Source: UBA7330 sp965243485
Lineage (GTDB): Bacteria > Bacteroidota > Bacteroidia > Cytophagales > Cyclobacteriaceae
DNA: 64,000 bases
NCBI GenBank assembly: GCA_965243485.1
Contig: CBDEVP010000001.1
Span: 4,960,001-5,024,000, forward strand
Direction of reading: 5' to 3'
Positions within the stretch are counted from its first letter, which is position 1, and the number at the start of each line of letters is the position of its first letter. Made by a program: the position numbers and the translations under genes. Positions 33,991 through 43,342 of this stretch are shown one piece after another. The notes below the pieces were generated by a model. The model made no database searches. It had not been told where the DNA came from and saw nothing but the letters and a program-made list of their open reading frames with translations.

Positions 33991-35649
33991 TTACCGACCC
34001 AGGAAACGGCTGATATTATCCAGTTCCCGTATCACAAACAACTTCTTCTGAGTGAAGATCCTGTGAAAGTCCGGCAGATTTTCGTCCAATTTACTAAAAT
34101 CCTCCGTATTAGCTGCTGACTCCATCTCCTTCATGCGTTCTCCCAGCTCGGGCAACCCAACCATGGCAAAATTTGGCTTGATTTTATGCGCAAGAGCAGC
34201 AAATGCTTTATGATCTTTATCAGTCAGATCTTGCTGTAGCTGATGGAGCTGATGATCAATATTTTTCAGGAAGATATCAAACATGAGCCTTGCTCTTTCA
34301 ATGTCATCTCCATAAAATCTGTTCAGATATTCTGTATTCAAGTCACCGGAAAACTGGAATTCACCCGCTTGTGGATCCTCTGTCCCGGCAGGCTCTAACA
34401 TATTCAACATGGTTCTCAGCTGATCCGGAGAGAATGGTTTCGATAAATGAGAATTCATACCGACCTTAAGCGCCTTCTCTTTCTCGTCTACCAGTGCCGA
34501 AGCTGTCAATGCAATGATTGGCACCTGATAATTTGGATTTAAGGATCTGTTTCGCAACCTGATGGTGGTCTCATACCCATCCATCACCGGCATTCGGATA
34601 TCCATAAGGATCAGGTCATATTTATTCCTCTCAGTGAGGTCCAGCGCTTCCTCACCATTACTTGCAACATCATAGGCTATTTCCCATTTTTCCAGCAGCC
34701 AGGTGAGATATTGCTGATTGATTTTGTTGTCCTCCACGATCAATACCCTTTGCAAATTGATGGTCGTACCAGATACCTGATCCTTCCCTGTTTCAATTGA
34801 TCTTTGCTGATCTACACGAAGGATATTCAAAGTAAAACTAAAGGTTGAACCTTTTCCTTCCACACTTTTTACCGTGATGTGTCCGTTGTATAAAGAAATA
34901 AGCTTTTTGACAATAGAAAGCCCAAGGCCTGTCCCTCCGTATTTGAGTTTATTTTCCAGAGTACCTTGTCTGAAAACCTCAAATATTTCAGACAGCTGAG
35001 ATTCCGGAATACCAATACCAGTATCTTTGATATTAAATTCAGCGGTTACCAGATCCTCCATCCTGTTTATCATTCTTCCTTCGATACGAATAGTCCCCTT
35101 TTCTGTGAACTTTACCGCATTTCCAATCAGGTTGAGAAATATTTGATTAATGACTGTCGGGTCGACTTTATAATATCCTCTCAGCTGATCATCCAGGTCA
35201 ATTTTAAATCGGATATCCTGATCATGGGTTTTGAAGCTGTAGGTCTGGACAATGGCTCTGATCACCTCCCCAATATCAATGACCTTTTCACTCAGATCCA
35301 CCTTACCAGCCTCGATCTTTGACAGGTCCAGTATATCTGCGATCAGGCTCGTCAGGATATCAGCCGAATATTTAATATTATTCACATATTCAAATTGCTC
35401 AGCCGTGAGTTTGGTATCATAGAGGAGATTAATCAAACCGACAATGGCATTGATCGGGTTTCTGATCTCATGGCTCATGTTGGCTAAAAACTGTTTTTCA
35501 GCATCTACCACTGATTTGGAATGTTCCCTGGTACTGGCCAACTGCTTTTCGATCTGCTTTCGCTTTTTCTTTTCTTCTATGAGCAGATTTTTCAGTCGAT
35601 CAATCTCCTCCTGAATACCTGATTGATTCGCATGTCCCGTCTTTGACAT
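33991..35649 (-). CDS. Soluble hybrid sensor histidine kinase with receiver and HPt domains
   Basis: A 552-residue phosphorelay kinase. An N-terminal coiled coil (about 13-50) replaces a sensor domain. HisKA has FLANMSHEIRNPINAIVGL (phospho-His), HATPase has NLIGNAVKFTEKG, DTGIGIP and GTGLGLSIVKKLI. A receiver follows (phospho-Asp in LILMDIRMPVMDG), then an HPt domain with phospho-His in LAHKIKPNFAMVGL. There is no transmembrane segment, so it senses a cytoplasmic signal or a partner. The HPt probably hands phosphate to the adjacent LytTR regulator (inference). Confidence 0.94.
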   Translation of the reverse strand: MSKTGHANQSGIQEEIDRLKNLLIEEKKKRKQIEKQLASTREHSKSVVDAEKQFLANMSHEIRNPINAIVGLINLLYDTKLTAEQFEYVNNIKYSADILTSLIADILDLSKIEAGKVDLSEKVIDIGEVIRAIVQTYSFKTHDQDIRFKIDLDDQLRGYYKVDPTVINQIFLNLIGNAVKFTEKGTIRIEGRMINRMEDLVTAEFNIKDTGIGIPESQLSEIFEVFRQGTLENKLKYGGTGLGLSIVKKLISLYNGHITVKSVEGKGSTFSFTLNILRVDQQRSIETGKDQVSGTTINLQRVLIVEDNKINQQYLTWLLEKWEIAYDVASNGEEALDLTERNKYDLILMDIRMPVMDGYETTIRLRNRSLNPNYQVPIIALTASALVDEKEKALKVGMNSHLSKPFSPDQLRTMLNMLEPAGTEDPQAGEFQFSGDLNTEYLNRFYGDDIERARLMFDIFLKNIDHQLHQLQQDLTDKDHKAFAALAHKIKPNFAMVGLPELGERMKEMESAANTEDFSKLDENLPDFHRIFTQKKLFVIRELDNISRFLGR

Positions 35650-35751
35650 ATGAATAAAGTTGTGTCTAACTTATTGTGAATAATTTAATGGAAAATATTC
35701 TTTTTCACCCGCAAGAAGGCTTTTATATTGACAAATGATAAATTTCCCTCA

Positions 35752-36255
35752 ATGAAAATAGGTCTTCTGTCAGATACACACTCCCATTTAGATGAAAATA
35801 TTTACAAACATTTCTCTTCATGTGATGAGATATGGCATGCAGGTGATATTGGTAACCTTGAAATCCTTGATAAATTATCATCATTTAAGCCTCTGCAGGC
35901 GGTGTGGGGCAACATCGATGGTCATGAAGTCAGAAATGCCATCGACGAGTATGTGATCCTGACCCGGGAGAAAAAGAAAATACTGATGATCCACATCGCT
36001 GGCAAACCACCCGGATATAATCGTCAGGTTAAGGAACTGATCAAAAAATATGAGCCCGATATACTTGTATGCGGGCATTCCCATTTATTGAAAATCGAGA
36101 AAGATCGAACGCACCATCTTTTATTTATTAATCCCGGGGCCGCCGGTATCCACGGATTTCACCGGGTAAAAACGCTGGTAAGATTCGATATCAATGAAGG
36201 AATCCTTTCAAACATGGAAGTGATCGAGCTTGGAAAAAGAGGCCAGATCACCTAA
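35752..36255 (+). CDS. YfcE/MJ0936-type metallophosphoesterase
   Basis: About 167 residues from ATG 35752 (MKIGLLSDTHSHLD), chosen because the family motif begins at the first residues. Motifs are SDTHSH, WHAGDIGN, WGNIDGHE, and CGHSHLLKI with INPGAAGIHG; these hold the two-metal site. Family members hydrolyse phosphodiesters or phosphomonoesters; the natural substrate is unknown. Its end overlaps the end of the peptidase gene by 8 bases. Confidence 0.92.
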   Translation: MKIGLLSDTHSHLDENIYKHFSSCDEIWHAGDIGNLEILDKLSSFKPLQAVWGNIDGHEVRNAIDEYVILTREKKKILMIHIAGKPPGYNRQVKELIKKYEPDILVCGHSHLLKIEKDRTHHLLFINPGAAGIHGFHRVKTLVRFDINEGILSNMEVIELGKRGQIT

Positions 36256-37897
36256 GACTCTCCTCCCTGATGGATTTAAACTCAGATCCGGCTTTCCATT
36301 GAGGCTTCATATCCGAATTGGCAATTTGTTTACCCAGCAGATAGAATAACTCGGCATCCTGATAAATGGCCCCAAATCTCCAGTCAGAGGATGTACTTAC
36401 ATATTCATCCGAAGGCTGGTGATAGTCATTTTGAATGTATCTGTCCTCCACAGCTTTCGCACGTTCTTTTCCACCCTTACTGGCTATGGATTTTCCTTCT
36501 GCAAATAGGGCTGGCACACCCACTTTTGCAAACTGGAAATGGTCTGACCGAAAGTAATACCCCTTTTCAGGCTCCGGATCGGGGATCAGGAACCGCCCCT
36601 GCTTTTCGGCGATGTCCGAAGCTAGATCTTCCAGCTCAGACTGGCCATACCCGAAAACGGTGAGATCATTTACAAATCCTACGGTACTCATCCCATCAAT
36701 ATTAATGTTGGCCATGGTTTTTGAAAGTGGATATACCGGGTTTTCAGCGTAATATTTGGAACCCAATAGACCCTGTTCCTCCGCTGTGACGGCAAGGAAA
36801 ACCACCGACCGGTCAGGATTAGGATTTTCACGCATGAAAGCCCTGGCTATTTCCAGGATTGCAGCAGTACCTGTGGCATTGTCTCTCGCCCCATTGTAAA
36901 TGGAGTCTCCTTCGATCGTTGGACCTACTCCGAGGTGGTCCCAGTGTGCGGTGTATATCACCAACTCATCAGGATTGGTTTTTCCTTCGATCTTTCCAAG
37001 GATATTCCTGGAGACATTCCGCTTGATCTTACTTTGTACAGACAAAGTAGCATTTAATTCCAATGGAATGGGCTTGAATCCAGGGGTCCTCGATCGCTCC
37101 ACAAAATTCTTCATATCCACAGCCGAGGCTTCGAAGATCTTAATCGCTGATTCTCTCGTGATCCATCCCTCGATGGCAGGCAGATAATCGGAAGGATCTT
37201 TTTCCAGGTACAATTGGGCGCCTGTCCATCCGTTTTGTACCACCAGCCATGGGTAGCCAGCCGGAGCCGTATCATGAATTATTAGAATGCCTGCCGCTCC
37301 CTGTCGGGCTGCTTCCTCATATTTGTAGGTCCATCTTCCATAGTAGGTCATAGTCTGACCTTTGAAAAAGGTGGAATCGCTGGATCCGAAACCGGGATCA
37401 TTCACCAGTACAATCACGGTTTTCCCTTTCACATCCAACCCCGCATAGTCATCCCATCCATATTCCGGGGCCACGATTCCAAAGCCTGCAAAAACCAATT
37501 CCGAGGACTCAATGGCTGAACTTTCAGCCACCCTTTCTGATAACGCCACAAATTCTGTCCCAAGCTGAAGCTCAACGTTTTCCTTCCCACCACTTATCCT
37601 TAACGTTTCATCCGGATTTGGGTCAATTTCCACGAGAGGAACTTCCTGGTAGTAGCTATCACCATTGCCCGGCGACAATCCGATTTTCCTGTATTCTGAC
37701 TCCAGGAATTCAAGGGTTTTGGTTTCTCCTTCGGTAAAAGGCATTCTTCCCAGGAACTCATCAGAAGCAAGCTTCTCGATGTCTTCCGAAATCTTAACTG
37801 TGTCAATCAGGGTGGCGTCGGCAGACTCCGAGGGCTGCTGACCACAGGCAGTAAATACAAATACAGGTATTATCAGAATTCTATAATCAAATTTCAT
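36248..37897 (-). CDS. M28 family aminopeptidase lipoprotein with PA domain
   Basis: About 549 residues from ATG 37897 (MKFDYRILIIPVFVFTACG, lipobox Cys). A PA-domain insert spans about residues 115-240 (VFAGFGIVAPEYGWDDYAGL to TAPAGYPW). The M28 domain has the zinc ligands His-Asp in AHWDHLGVG, Asp in GARDNATGTAAILEIA, Glu in AVTAEEQGLLGSKY (catalytic Glu and ligand Glu), NINIDGM and FRSDHFQFAKVGVPA. It likely cleaves N-terminal residues from peptides in the periplasm or at the surface. Its 3' end overlaps the phosphoesterase gene. Confidence 0.95.
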   Translation of the reverse strand: MKFDYRILIIPVFVFTACGQQPSESADATLIDTVKISEDIEKLASDEFLGRMPFTEGETKTLEFLESEYRKIGLSPGNGDSYYQEVPLVEIDPNPDETLRISGGKENVELQLGTEFVALSERVAESSAIESSELVFAGFGIVAPEYGWDDYAGLDVKGKTVIVLVNDPGFGSSDSTFFKGQTMTYYGRWTYKYEEAARQGAAGILIIHDTAPAGYPWLVVQNGWTGAQLYLEKDPSDYLPAIEGWITRESAIKIFEASAVDMKNFVERSRTPGFKPIPLELNATLSVQSKIKRNVSRNILGKIEGKTNPDELVIYTAHWDHLGVGPTIEGDSIYNGARDNATGTAAILEIARAFMRENPNPDRSVVFLAVTAEEQGLLGSKYYAENPVYPLSKTMANINIDGMSTVGFVNDLTVFGYGQSELEDLASDIAEKQGRFLIPDPEPEKGYYFRSDHFQFAKVGVPALFAEGKSIASKGGKERAKAVEDRYIQNDYHQPSDEYVSTSSDWRFGAIYQDAELFYLLGKQIANSDMKPQWKAGSEFKSIREESLR

Positions 37898-37997
37898 ATC
37901 CGCTCTTTTTAATGGAAACTTTCCCAATGATAATTTGTCTTAAATTAAAATAACTTTATCCTCCTTCAAAATCTGAAAATCTTTAGACCAGCAACTC

Positions 37998-39623
37998 ATG
38001 AGATTACACACAGCATTGCTCCCTCTTTTATTCATTGTCCTCTATGGATGTTCACAGACGGCCAGTGATGAAGCATCTCAAAAAGATCCCTATCCGTTCA
38101 TCAACTATAAAAAAGTCCGTCTGACTGCGGACACCTCCGGTCTTTCGGATAAAGAAAGACAAATGATCCTCCTGATGATCGAAGCTGCCAGGATCATGGA
38201 TGAACTGTTTTGGTATGAATCGTATGGTAAAAGTGATTCGCTGTTGAATGCCATAGATGATGAAGAGCTCAAAAGGTATGTCAGGATCAATTACGGACCC
38301 TGGGACCGTCTAAATAACTTCCAGCCATTCATTGATGGTGTCGGAGCTAAACCTGCCGGAGCTAATTTCTATCCCCCGGACATTACCAAAGCAGAGTTTG
38401 AAGCCTTTGATGATCCGGAGAAAAGCGGTCAGTATACTTTCCTCAGGAGAAATGAAAAAGGAGAACTGTACACCATCCCTTACCGGGAAATGTTTGCTGA
38501 CCAGATCAAAAAAGCGGCCGATATGATTAAACATTGTGCTGAACTTGCGGAAGACCCGGGATTAAAGAAATACCTGACCCTTCGTTCAGAAGCCTTACTT
38601 ACCGATCAATACCAGGAAAGTGATCTTGCCTGGATGGATATGAAAACCAATGGGCTTGACCTGGTGATTGGCCCCATCGAGAACTATGAGGATAAGCTTT
38701 ACAACTATAAAACCGCCCATGAGGCTTATGTTTTGATAAAAGATAAGGCCTGGAGTGAGAGACTTGAAAGGTATGCGGGGGTATTGCCTGAATTACAAAA
38801 AGGACTACCGGTACCGGATAAATACAAGCAGGAAAAACCGGGAAGTGAGGCTGACCTGAATGCATATGATGTGGTCTATTACGCCGGCGATTGCAATGCC
38901 GGAGCAAAGACGATCGCCATCAATTTACCTAATGATGAGCAGGTACAGTTGGAAAAAGGTTCCCGCAGACTTCAACTCAAAAATGCGATCAGGGCCAAGT
39001 TTGATGAGATCCTGATCCCGATTGCGGAAGAGTTGATCATAGAAGAGCAGCGTAAGTATATCACCTTCGATGCGTTTTTCAGCACCATCATGTTTCATGA
39101 GGTAGCCCACGGACTGGGGATCAAAAATACCATCGATGGAAAAGGTACGGTCCGGAAAGCGCTCAAGGAGCACTCATCGGCGCTCGAAGAGGGCAAGGCG
39201 GATGTGCTCGGATTGTATATGATCACACAGCTGCTGAAAAGCGGGGAGTTGGAAGGCCAAGTGGAGGAATATTACACCGCATTTCTTACCGGCATTTTCA
39301 GATCCGTTCGTTTTGGTGCAGGCAGCGCCCACGGTGTGGCCAATATGATCCGGTTTAATTATTTCGAGGAGCAGGGAGCATTTGAACGCACTGAAGACGG
39401 ACAATACCGCATTGATTTTGACAGGATGGCTGCGGCTTCAACCGCTCTTTCTGAAAAGATCCTGATGCTGCAGGGCGACGGGGATTATGAGGGAGTAGAT
39501 CTTTTAGTCAAAGAAAAAGGCACGATCAGCCCCGTATTGCAGCTTGATCTCGACCGGTTAAATGAAAAAAATATCCCTGTGGACATTGTATTTGAGCAGG
39601 GTGTTGAAGTTTTGGGTCTTTAA
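37998..39623 (+). CDS. Dipeptidyl-peptidase III-like (M49-related) lipoprotein
   Basis: A 541-residue protein with a lipobox (FIVLYGCSQT). The zinc site is HEVAHGLG (HExxH, followed by GxG) with the third ligand in LEEGKADVLGLYMI. This resembles the M49 dipeptidyl-peptidase III branch seen in Bacteroidota, but canonical M49 has HExxxH and here only two residues separate E and H. AGDCNAGAKTIAINLPND, about 40 residues earlier, is the second family block. It may cut dipeptides from peptides outside the cytoplasm. The gene stands alone between the M28 gene and the DUF pair. Confidence 0.86.
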   Translation: MRLHTALLPLLFIVLYGCSQTASDEASQKDPYPFINYKKVRLTADTSGLSDKERQMILLMIEAARIMDELFWYESYGKSDSLLNAIDDEELKRYVRINYGPWDRLNNFQPFIDGVGAKPAGANFYPPDITKAEFEAFDDPEKSGQYTFLRRNEKGELYTIPYREMFADQIKKAADMIKHCAELAEDPGLKKYLTLRSEALLTDQYQESDLAWMDMKTNGLDLVIGPIENYEDKLYNYKTAHEAYVLIKDKAWSERLERYAGVLPELQKGLPVPDKYKQEKPGSEADLNAYDVVYYAGDCNAGAKTIAINLPNDEQVQLEKGSRRLQLKNAIRAKFDEILIPIAEELIIEEQRKYITFDAFFSTIMFHEVAHGLGIKNTIDGKGTVRKALKEHSSALEEGKADVLGLYMITQLLKSGELEGQVEEYYTAFLTGIFRSVRFGAGSAHGVANMIRFNYFEEQGAFERTEDGQYRIDFDRMAAASTALSEKILMLQGDGDYEGVDLLVKEKGTISPVLQLDLDRLNEKNIPVDIVFEQGVEVLGL

Positions 39624-39697
39624 GCATCATACAACAATTCTAAATAATGACCATATTGTTTAACTTACTGTTTTCGACGGTAAGGTACATTTGATAT

Positions 39698-39967
39698 ATG
39701 CCTGAAATAGCGAGGTTTTTTGGGATCATCATTCGCATGTTTATGGAGCCAAACACCAAACATTCAAGACCCCATTTCCATGCTTACTACCAAAATAATA
39801 TAGCAGTAATCGCCATTGACAATATTGAGGTCCTTGCAGGGAGATTGCCTGAAAAGCAACTCAGGTTATCCCTGGCCTGGGCAGAAATTCATCAGGGTGA
39901 ATTGCTGGAGGATTGGGATCTACTTCAGGCTGGTAATCCACCTTTCAAAATTGATCCATTAAAATAA
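39698..39967 (+). CDS. DUF4160 domain protein
   Basis: An 89-residue protein matching DUF4160: MPEIARFFGIIIRMF at the start, then HSRPHFHAYYQN with the conserved His pair, and LEDWDLLQAGNPPFKI at the end. The fold is small and its activity is unknown. It is followed after 5 bases by a DUF2442 gene, the usual partner, and the two are often suspected of acting as a toxin-antitoxin-like pair. A TACATTTG box lies 5 bases before the start codon, too close to act as its promoter in the usual way. Confidence 0.88.
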   Translation: MPEIARFFGIIIRMFMEPNTKHSRPHFHAYYQNNIAVIAIDNIEVLAGRLPEKQLRLSLAWAEIHQGELLEDWDLLQAGNPPFKIDPLK

Positions 39968-39972
39968 GAGAT

Positions 39973-40254
39973 ATGTCACATCTGATTGTTAGAGCCACAA
40001 CTGTATCAGTAATAAGACCTTTCGTGATTGAGGTGACTTTTCATGATCATTCTAAAAAGAGAATAGATTTGGAAGCCATATTATCAGGACCGCTCTATGG
40101 AGAACTTAAAAATGAAAACCTATTCAATCAAGTCGAGATCGATTTAGAGACTGGAGTTATACAGTGGCCAAACGGAGCAGATTTTGACCCTGAAACATTA
40201 TATAATTGGGACCTGTACAGCGAAGAATTAATTGAGCGTGCATCAAATTGGTAA
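39973..40254 (+). CDS. DUF2442 domain protein
   Basis: A 93-residue protein with the DUF2442 hallmark SGPLYGELKNENLFNQVEI, and IQWPNGADFDPETLYNWD near the end. It lies 5 bases after DUF4160. Family members are small and of unknown function. The conserved pairing implies a joint role, such as a toxin with its neutraliser, but no active-site motif identifies which is which. Confidence 0.88.
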   Translation: MSHLIVRATTVSVIRPFVIEVTFHDHSKKRIDLEAILSGPLYGELKNENLFNQVEIDLETGVIQWPNGADFDPETLYNWDLYSEELIERASNW

Positions 40255-40280
40255 AATCAGAAATAAATAACAGCAAGTAA

Positions 40281-40664
40281 ATGGATCTTCAAGGAAACGT
40301 AATCAACTGGCTTGAAATACCTGTTAACGATATGAAGCGGGGCAAAGCCTTCTATGAAAAGGTGTTTGACATTAAACTGATAGACCTCGACATGGGAGAT
40401 GGCTTTAAAATGGCCATGTTTCCCAATGATCAGAGCAAGGTAAGTGGTGCACTGGTTGAACACCATGATTTTTATCACCCGGGAGAGCAGGGCCCATTAC
40501 TTTACCTGAATGGTAATCCGGACCTTCAGGTTTTCCTGGATAGAGTTGAAAAATCCGGTGGCAAAATACTTATTCCCAAGCGGCAGATCACCGAAGAACA
40601 CGGCTTTATGGCTGTGATAAATGACACCGAGGGAAACAGAATTGCTCTCCATTCCAACAGTTGA
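40281..40664 (+). CDS. VOC (glyoxalase/bleomycin-resistance) family protein
   Basis: A 127-residue protein of two beta-alpha-beta-beta-beta repeats. The front INWLEIPVNDMKRGKAFYEK and the end DTEGNRIALHSNS are typical of the VOC superfamily. Metal-binding residues are not fully evident, so catalysis (glyoxalase, dioxygenase or plain ligand binding) cannot be chosen. It is the third gene of the short rightward run. Confidence 0.88.
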   Translation: MDLQGNVINWLEIPVNDMKRGKAFYEKVFDIKLIDLDMGDGFKMAMFPNDQSKVSGALVEHHDFYHPGEQGPLLYLNGNPDLQVFLDRVEKSGGKILIPKRQITEEHGFMAVINDTEGNRIALHSNS

Positions 40665-40698
40665 CCTCCTAGGATTCGTAAAGAAGCCCGAAGACCAT

Positions 40699-40706
40699 TA
40701 ACTTTG
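40699..40706 (+). promoter_or_regulatory. Candidate -7 box for the DEAD-box helicase gene
   Basis: TAACTTTG followed by CAAT matches TAnnTTTG exactly, 25 bases before the TTG start codon. This supports the TTG start as the true one. Confidence 0.5.
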
Positions 40707-40730
40707 CAATTAAAACGATAAAGAAATAAT

Positions 40731-41936
40731 TTGAAATTCACTGAATTCGGACTGGATCCACAATTGCTCGAAGGAATAGAGGCGATAGGGTTCAAAGAAG
40801 CAACACCAGTCCAGGACCAAACCATTCCTCTTATACTTCAAGGTAAAGACATCATTGCCTCTGCACAGACAGGTACCGGCAAGACTGCTGCCTTTCTCCT
40901 GCCGATCCTGCATAAAATCATCCAGGAACCTGAACATGAGTCGATCAAGGCATTGATCATTGTTCCGACCCGGGAGCTTGCTTCACAAATAGATCAGCAG
41001 TTGGAGGGCCTTTCCTACTATACCTCAGTCAGCTCACTTGCAGTTTATGGTGGAAATGACGGTCAGTCTTTTGACCGGGAAAGGAAAGCCATGACCGAAG
41101 GTGCGGACATTATCATTGCGACACCTGGCAGGCTCATCGCTCACTTCAATATGAAGTATGTGAAAGTCCACAAACTTAAGTATCTGATCCTTGATGAAGC
41201 GGACCGGATGCTCGACATGGGTTTTCATGATGATATCACCAAGATCATGTCTTTTTTGCCCAGGGAGCGCCAATCCCTTTTGTTTTCCGCTACGATGCCA
41301 CCGAAGATCCGACAGCTGGCAAAAGTAATTCTCAAAGATCCGGAAGAAGTCAATATCGCCATTTCAAAAGCGAATGAAAACATTGTGCAGGCTGCCTTTG
41401 TGGTTTATGAATCCCAGAAAATCCCGCTGGCTCAACATATCCTGAAAGCTGACTGGCTCAAGAGTGTTATTGTGTTCTGCTCCACCAAAGACAGCGCTAA
41501 GGCGCTCACCAAATCACTCAAAAAAGGGGGTCTTTCAGTTGAGGATATCCATTCGGACCTCGATCAGAAAACGAGAGAGTCCGTACTTATCGATTTCAAA
41601 AGCCGCAAACTAAAAATACTTGTAGCAACGGATATTTTATCGAGGGGAATAGATGTGGAAGACATTGACCTGGTCATCAATTTTGATGTGCCCAATGACG
41701 ATGAAGACTACATCCACCGAATAGGCAGAACAGCCCGGGCTGCACGTAAAGGGATGGCTTTTACATTTATCGATGAGAGATCACAAGGGAGATTTCAATC
41801 GATCGAAAGACTGCTCGGGAGCCCGGTGCCCAAAGCCAAGATCCCGGAAGTCATCGGAACGGGTCCCGCTTATGACCCGAAACCTGAGAGAGGAAGAAAA
41901 AAATTCGGAAGCAGGAAAAGAAGTACTTCCAGGTAG
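40731..41936 (+). CDS. DEAD-box RNA helicase (RhlE-like)
   Basis: A 401-residue helicase starting at TTG 40731. MKFTEFGLDPQLLEGIEAIGF is the expected start of an RhlE/SrmB-type protein, so the TTG start is accepted. Motifs: Q motif TPVQDQTIP, Walker A SAQTGTGKT, Ia PTRELA, Ib TPGR, DEAD in LDEADRMLDMGF, SAT, and HRIGRTARA at the end. The basic tail RGRKKFGSRKRSTSR ends the protein. It unwinds short RNA duplexes, probably in ribosome assembly or RNA decay. Confidence 0.95.
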   Translation: MKFTEFGLDPQLLEGIEAIGFKEATPVQDQTIPLILQGKDIIASAQTGTGKTAAFLLPILHKIIQEPEHESIKALIIVPTRELASQIDQQLEGLSYYTSVSSLAVYGGNDGQSFDRERKAMTEGADIIIATPGRLIAHFNMKYVKVHKLKYLILDEADRMLDMGFHDDITKIMSFLPRERQSLLFSATMPPKIRQLAKVILKDPEEVNIAISKANENIVQAAFVVYESQKIPLAQHILKADWLKSVIVFCSTKDSAKALTKSLKKGGLSVEDIHSDLDQKTRESVLIDFKSRKLKILVATDILSRGIDVEDIDLVINFDVPNDDEDYIHRIGRTARAARKGMAFTFIDERSQGRFQSIERLLGSPVPKAKIPEVIGTGPAYDPKPERGRKKFGSRKRSTSR

Positions 41937-41992
41937 AGATTTTGTGAAGGGCTGCGCTTTTCATACTTTTAGCGTAGCCAACCAAAATCGTC

Positions 41993-43342
41993 ATGAAAAA
42001 TCCAGCACTTTTTTTATTGACCCTTCTTCTGGCCTGCTCCCCCAGGGAAGAAGCCAAAGAGGTATCGATCCTTATTGAAAATGTAAACATCCTGAATGTC
42101 AGGGATGGAAGTATCTCAAACAATCAGTATGTAGCGATAGATTCCGGAAAAATTGTAAAAATTTCAGACCAGTCCGGATCAAATTTCAAAGCCCGGACCG
42201 TCATCGATGGGTCGGGAAAATACCTGATGCCAGGCCTTGCGGAGATGCACGCCCATATCCCAACAGAAACCACCTGGGGAGGAAATGTAGCCAATACCCT
42301 TTTTCTGTATTTGTCGCAGGGGGTGACCACAATCCGTGGAATGCAGGGCAACGACCTGCACCTGGAATTGCGTGAAAAAGCATTGAAAAATGAGATATTA
42401 AGCCCCAGAATATATACCTCATCCCCTCCCCTGAATGGCTCGACGGTAAAAACTGAAGAGGAAGCTGATGAAAAGATCAGGAAATACCAGGCCGATGGAT
42501 ATGACCTGCTCAAGATATTACCGGGTATTAAGCTACCTGTCTTTGAGCAGATCGTAAAAACAGCCAATGAGGTCGGGATCCCTTATGCAGGCCATGTGCC
42601 TGCAGATGTCGGGATCAGACGAGCGATCGAAAGTGGCTTTGCCTCTGTGGATCATATGGATGGCTACCTGACCGGACTTGTACCTGAAAATGTAGCACAA
42701 AACACGGAAAGCGGATTTTTTGGCTACAACTACACTGATCTTGCAGATACTACGCTCATCAATGAACTGGTAACCATGAGCAGGGAAAAAGGCGTCTGGG
42801 TCGTTCCTACACAGACACTCTTCACCCGCTGGTTTTCTCCCGGGTCCCCAGAATCTTACGCCTCTCAGCCTGAGATGAAATACATGCCTGCTGAAACCAT
42901 CGAAAACTGGAAAGCCAGCAAGGAAAGAATGCTAAATGGTGATACTTATAATGAAGATCAGTGGAAAAGATTCATAACATTAAGAAATCAGTTCCTCATG
43001 AAATTGCATAGGAATGGGAAAGGATTGCTGTTAGGATCTGACGCACCTCAGGTATTTAACGTTCCTGGCTTTTCGATCCACAATGAACTTAAAGACATGC
43101 TGGATGCTGGGCTATCACCTTTAGAAGCCATTCAAATTGGTACTTTAAATCCAGCCATCTATTTCAGGATGGAAGGTCAGTTTGGAGAGGTGGTGGAAGA
43201 TGCCAGTGCCGACCTCATCTTACTGAAAGAGAATCCTTTGGAGAATCTTGCTACGATCAGAGATCATGCTGGCGTATTTGTGAGAGGCCAATGGTTGAGT
43301 CCTGAGCAAATCTCCGGTAAATTGAATGAAATCGCTCAATGA
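41993..43342 (+). CDS. Amidohydrolase family lipoprotein
   Basis: A 449-residue metal-dependent hydrolase of the TIM-barrel amidohydrolase superfamily, with a lipobox (LLLACSP) near residue 15. Motifs are GLAEMHAHIPTET (HxH metal ligands), YAGHVPADVG, DHMDGYL and LLGSDAPQVF (last Asp ligand). Imidazolonepropionase-like, prolidase-type amidohydrolases look like this. Its stop overlaps the next start by ATGA, so the two genes are coupled. Confidence 0.93.
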   Translation: MKNPALFLLTLLLACSPREEAKEVSILIENVNILNVRDGSISNNQYVAIDSGKIVKISDQSGSNFKARTVIDGSGKYLMPGLAEMHAHIPTETTWGGNVANTLFLYLSQGVTTIRGMQGNDLHLELREKALKNEILSPRIYTSSPPLNGSTVKTEEEADEKIRKYQADGYDLLKILPGIKLPVFEQIVKTANEVGIPYAGHVPADVGIRRAIESGFASVDHMDGYLTGLVPENVAQNTESGFFGYNYTDLADTTLINELVTMSREKGVWVVPTQTLFTRWFSPGSPESYASQPEMKYMPAETIENWKASKERMLNGDTYNEDQWKRFITLRNQFLMKLHRNGKGLLLGSDAPQVFNVPGFSIHNELKDMLDAGLSPLEAIQIGTLNPAIYFRMEGQFGEVVEDASADLILLKENPLENLATIRDHAGVFVRGQWLSPEQISGKLNEIAQ

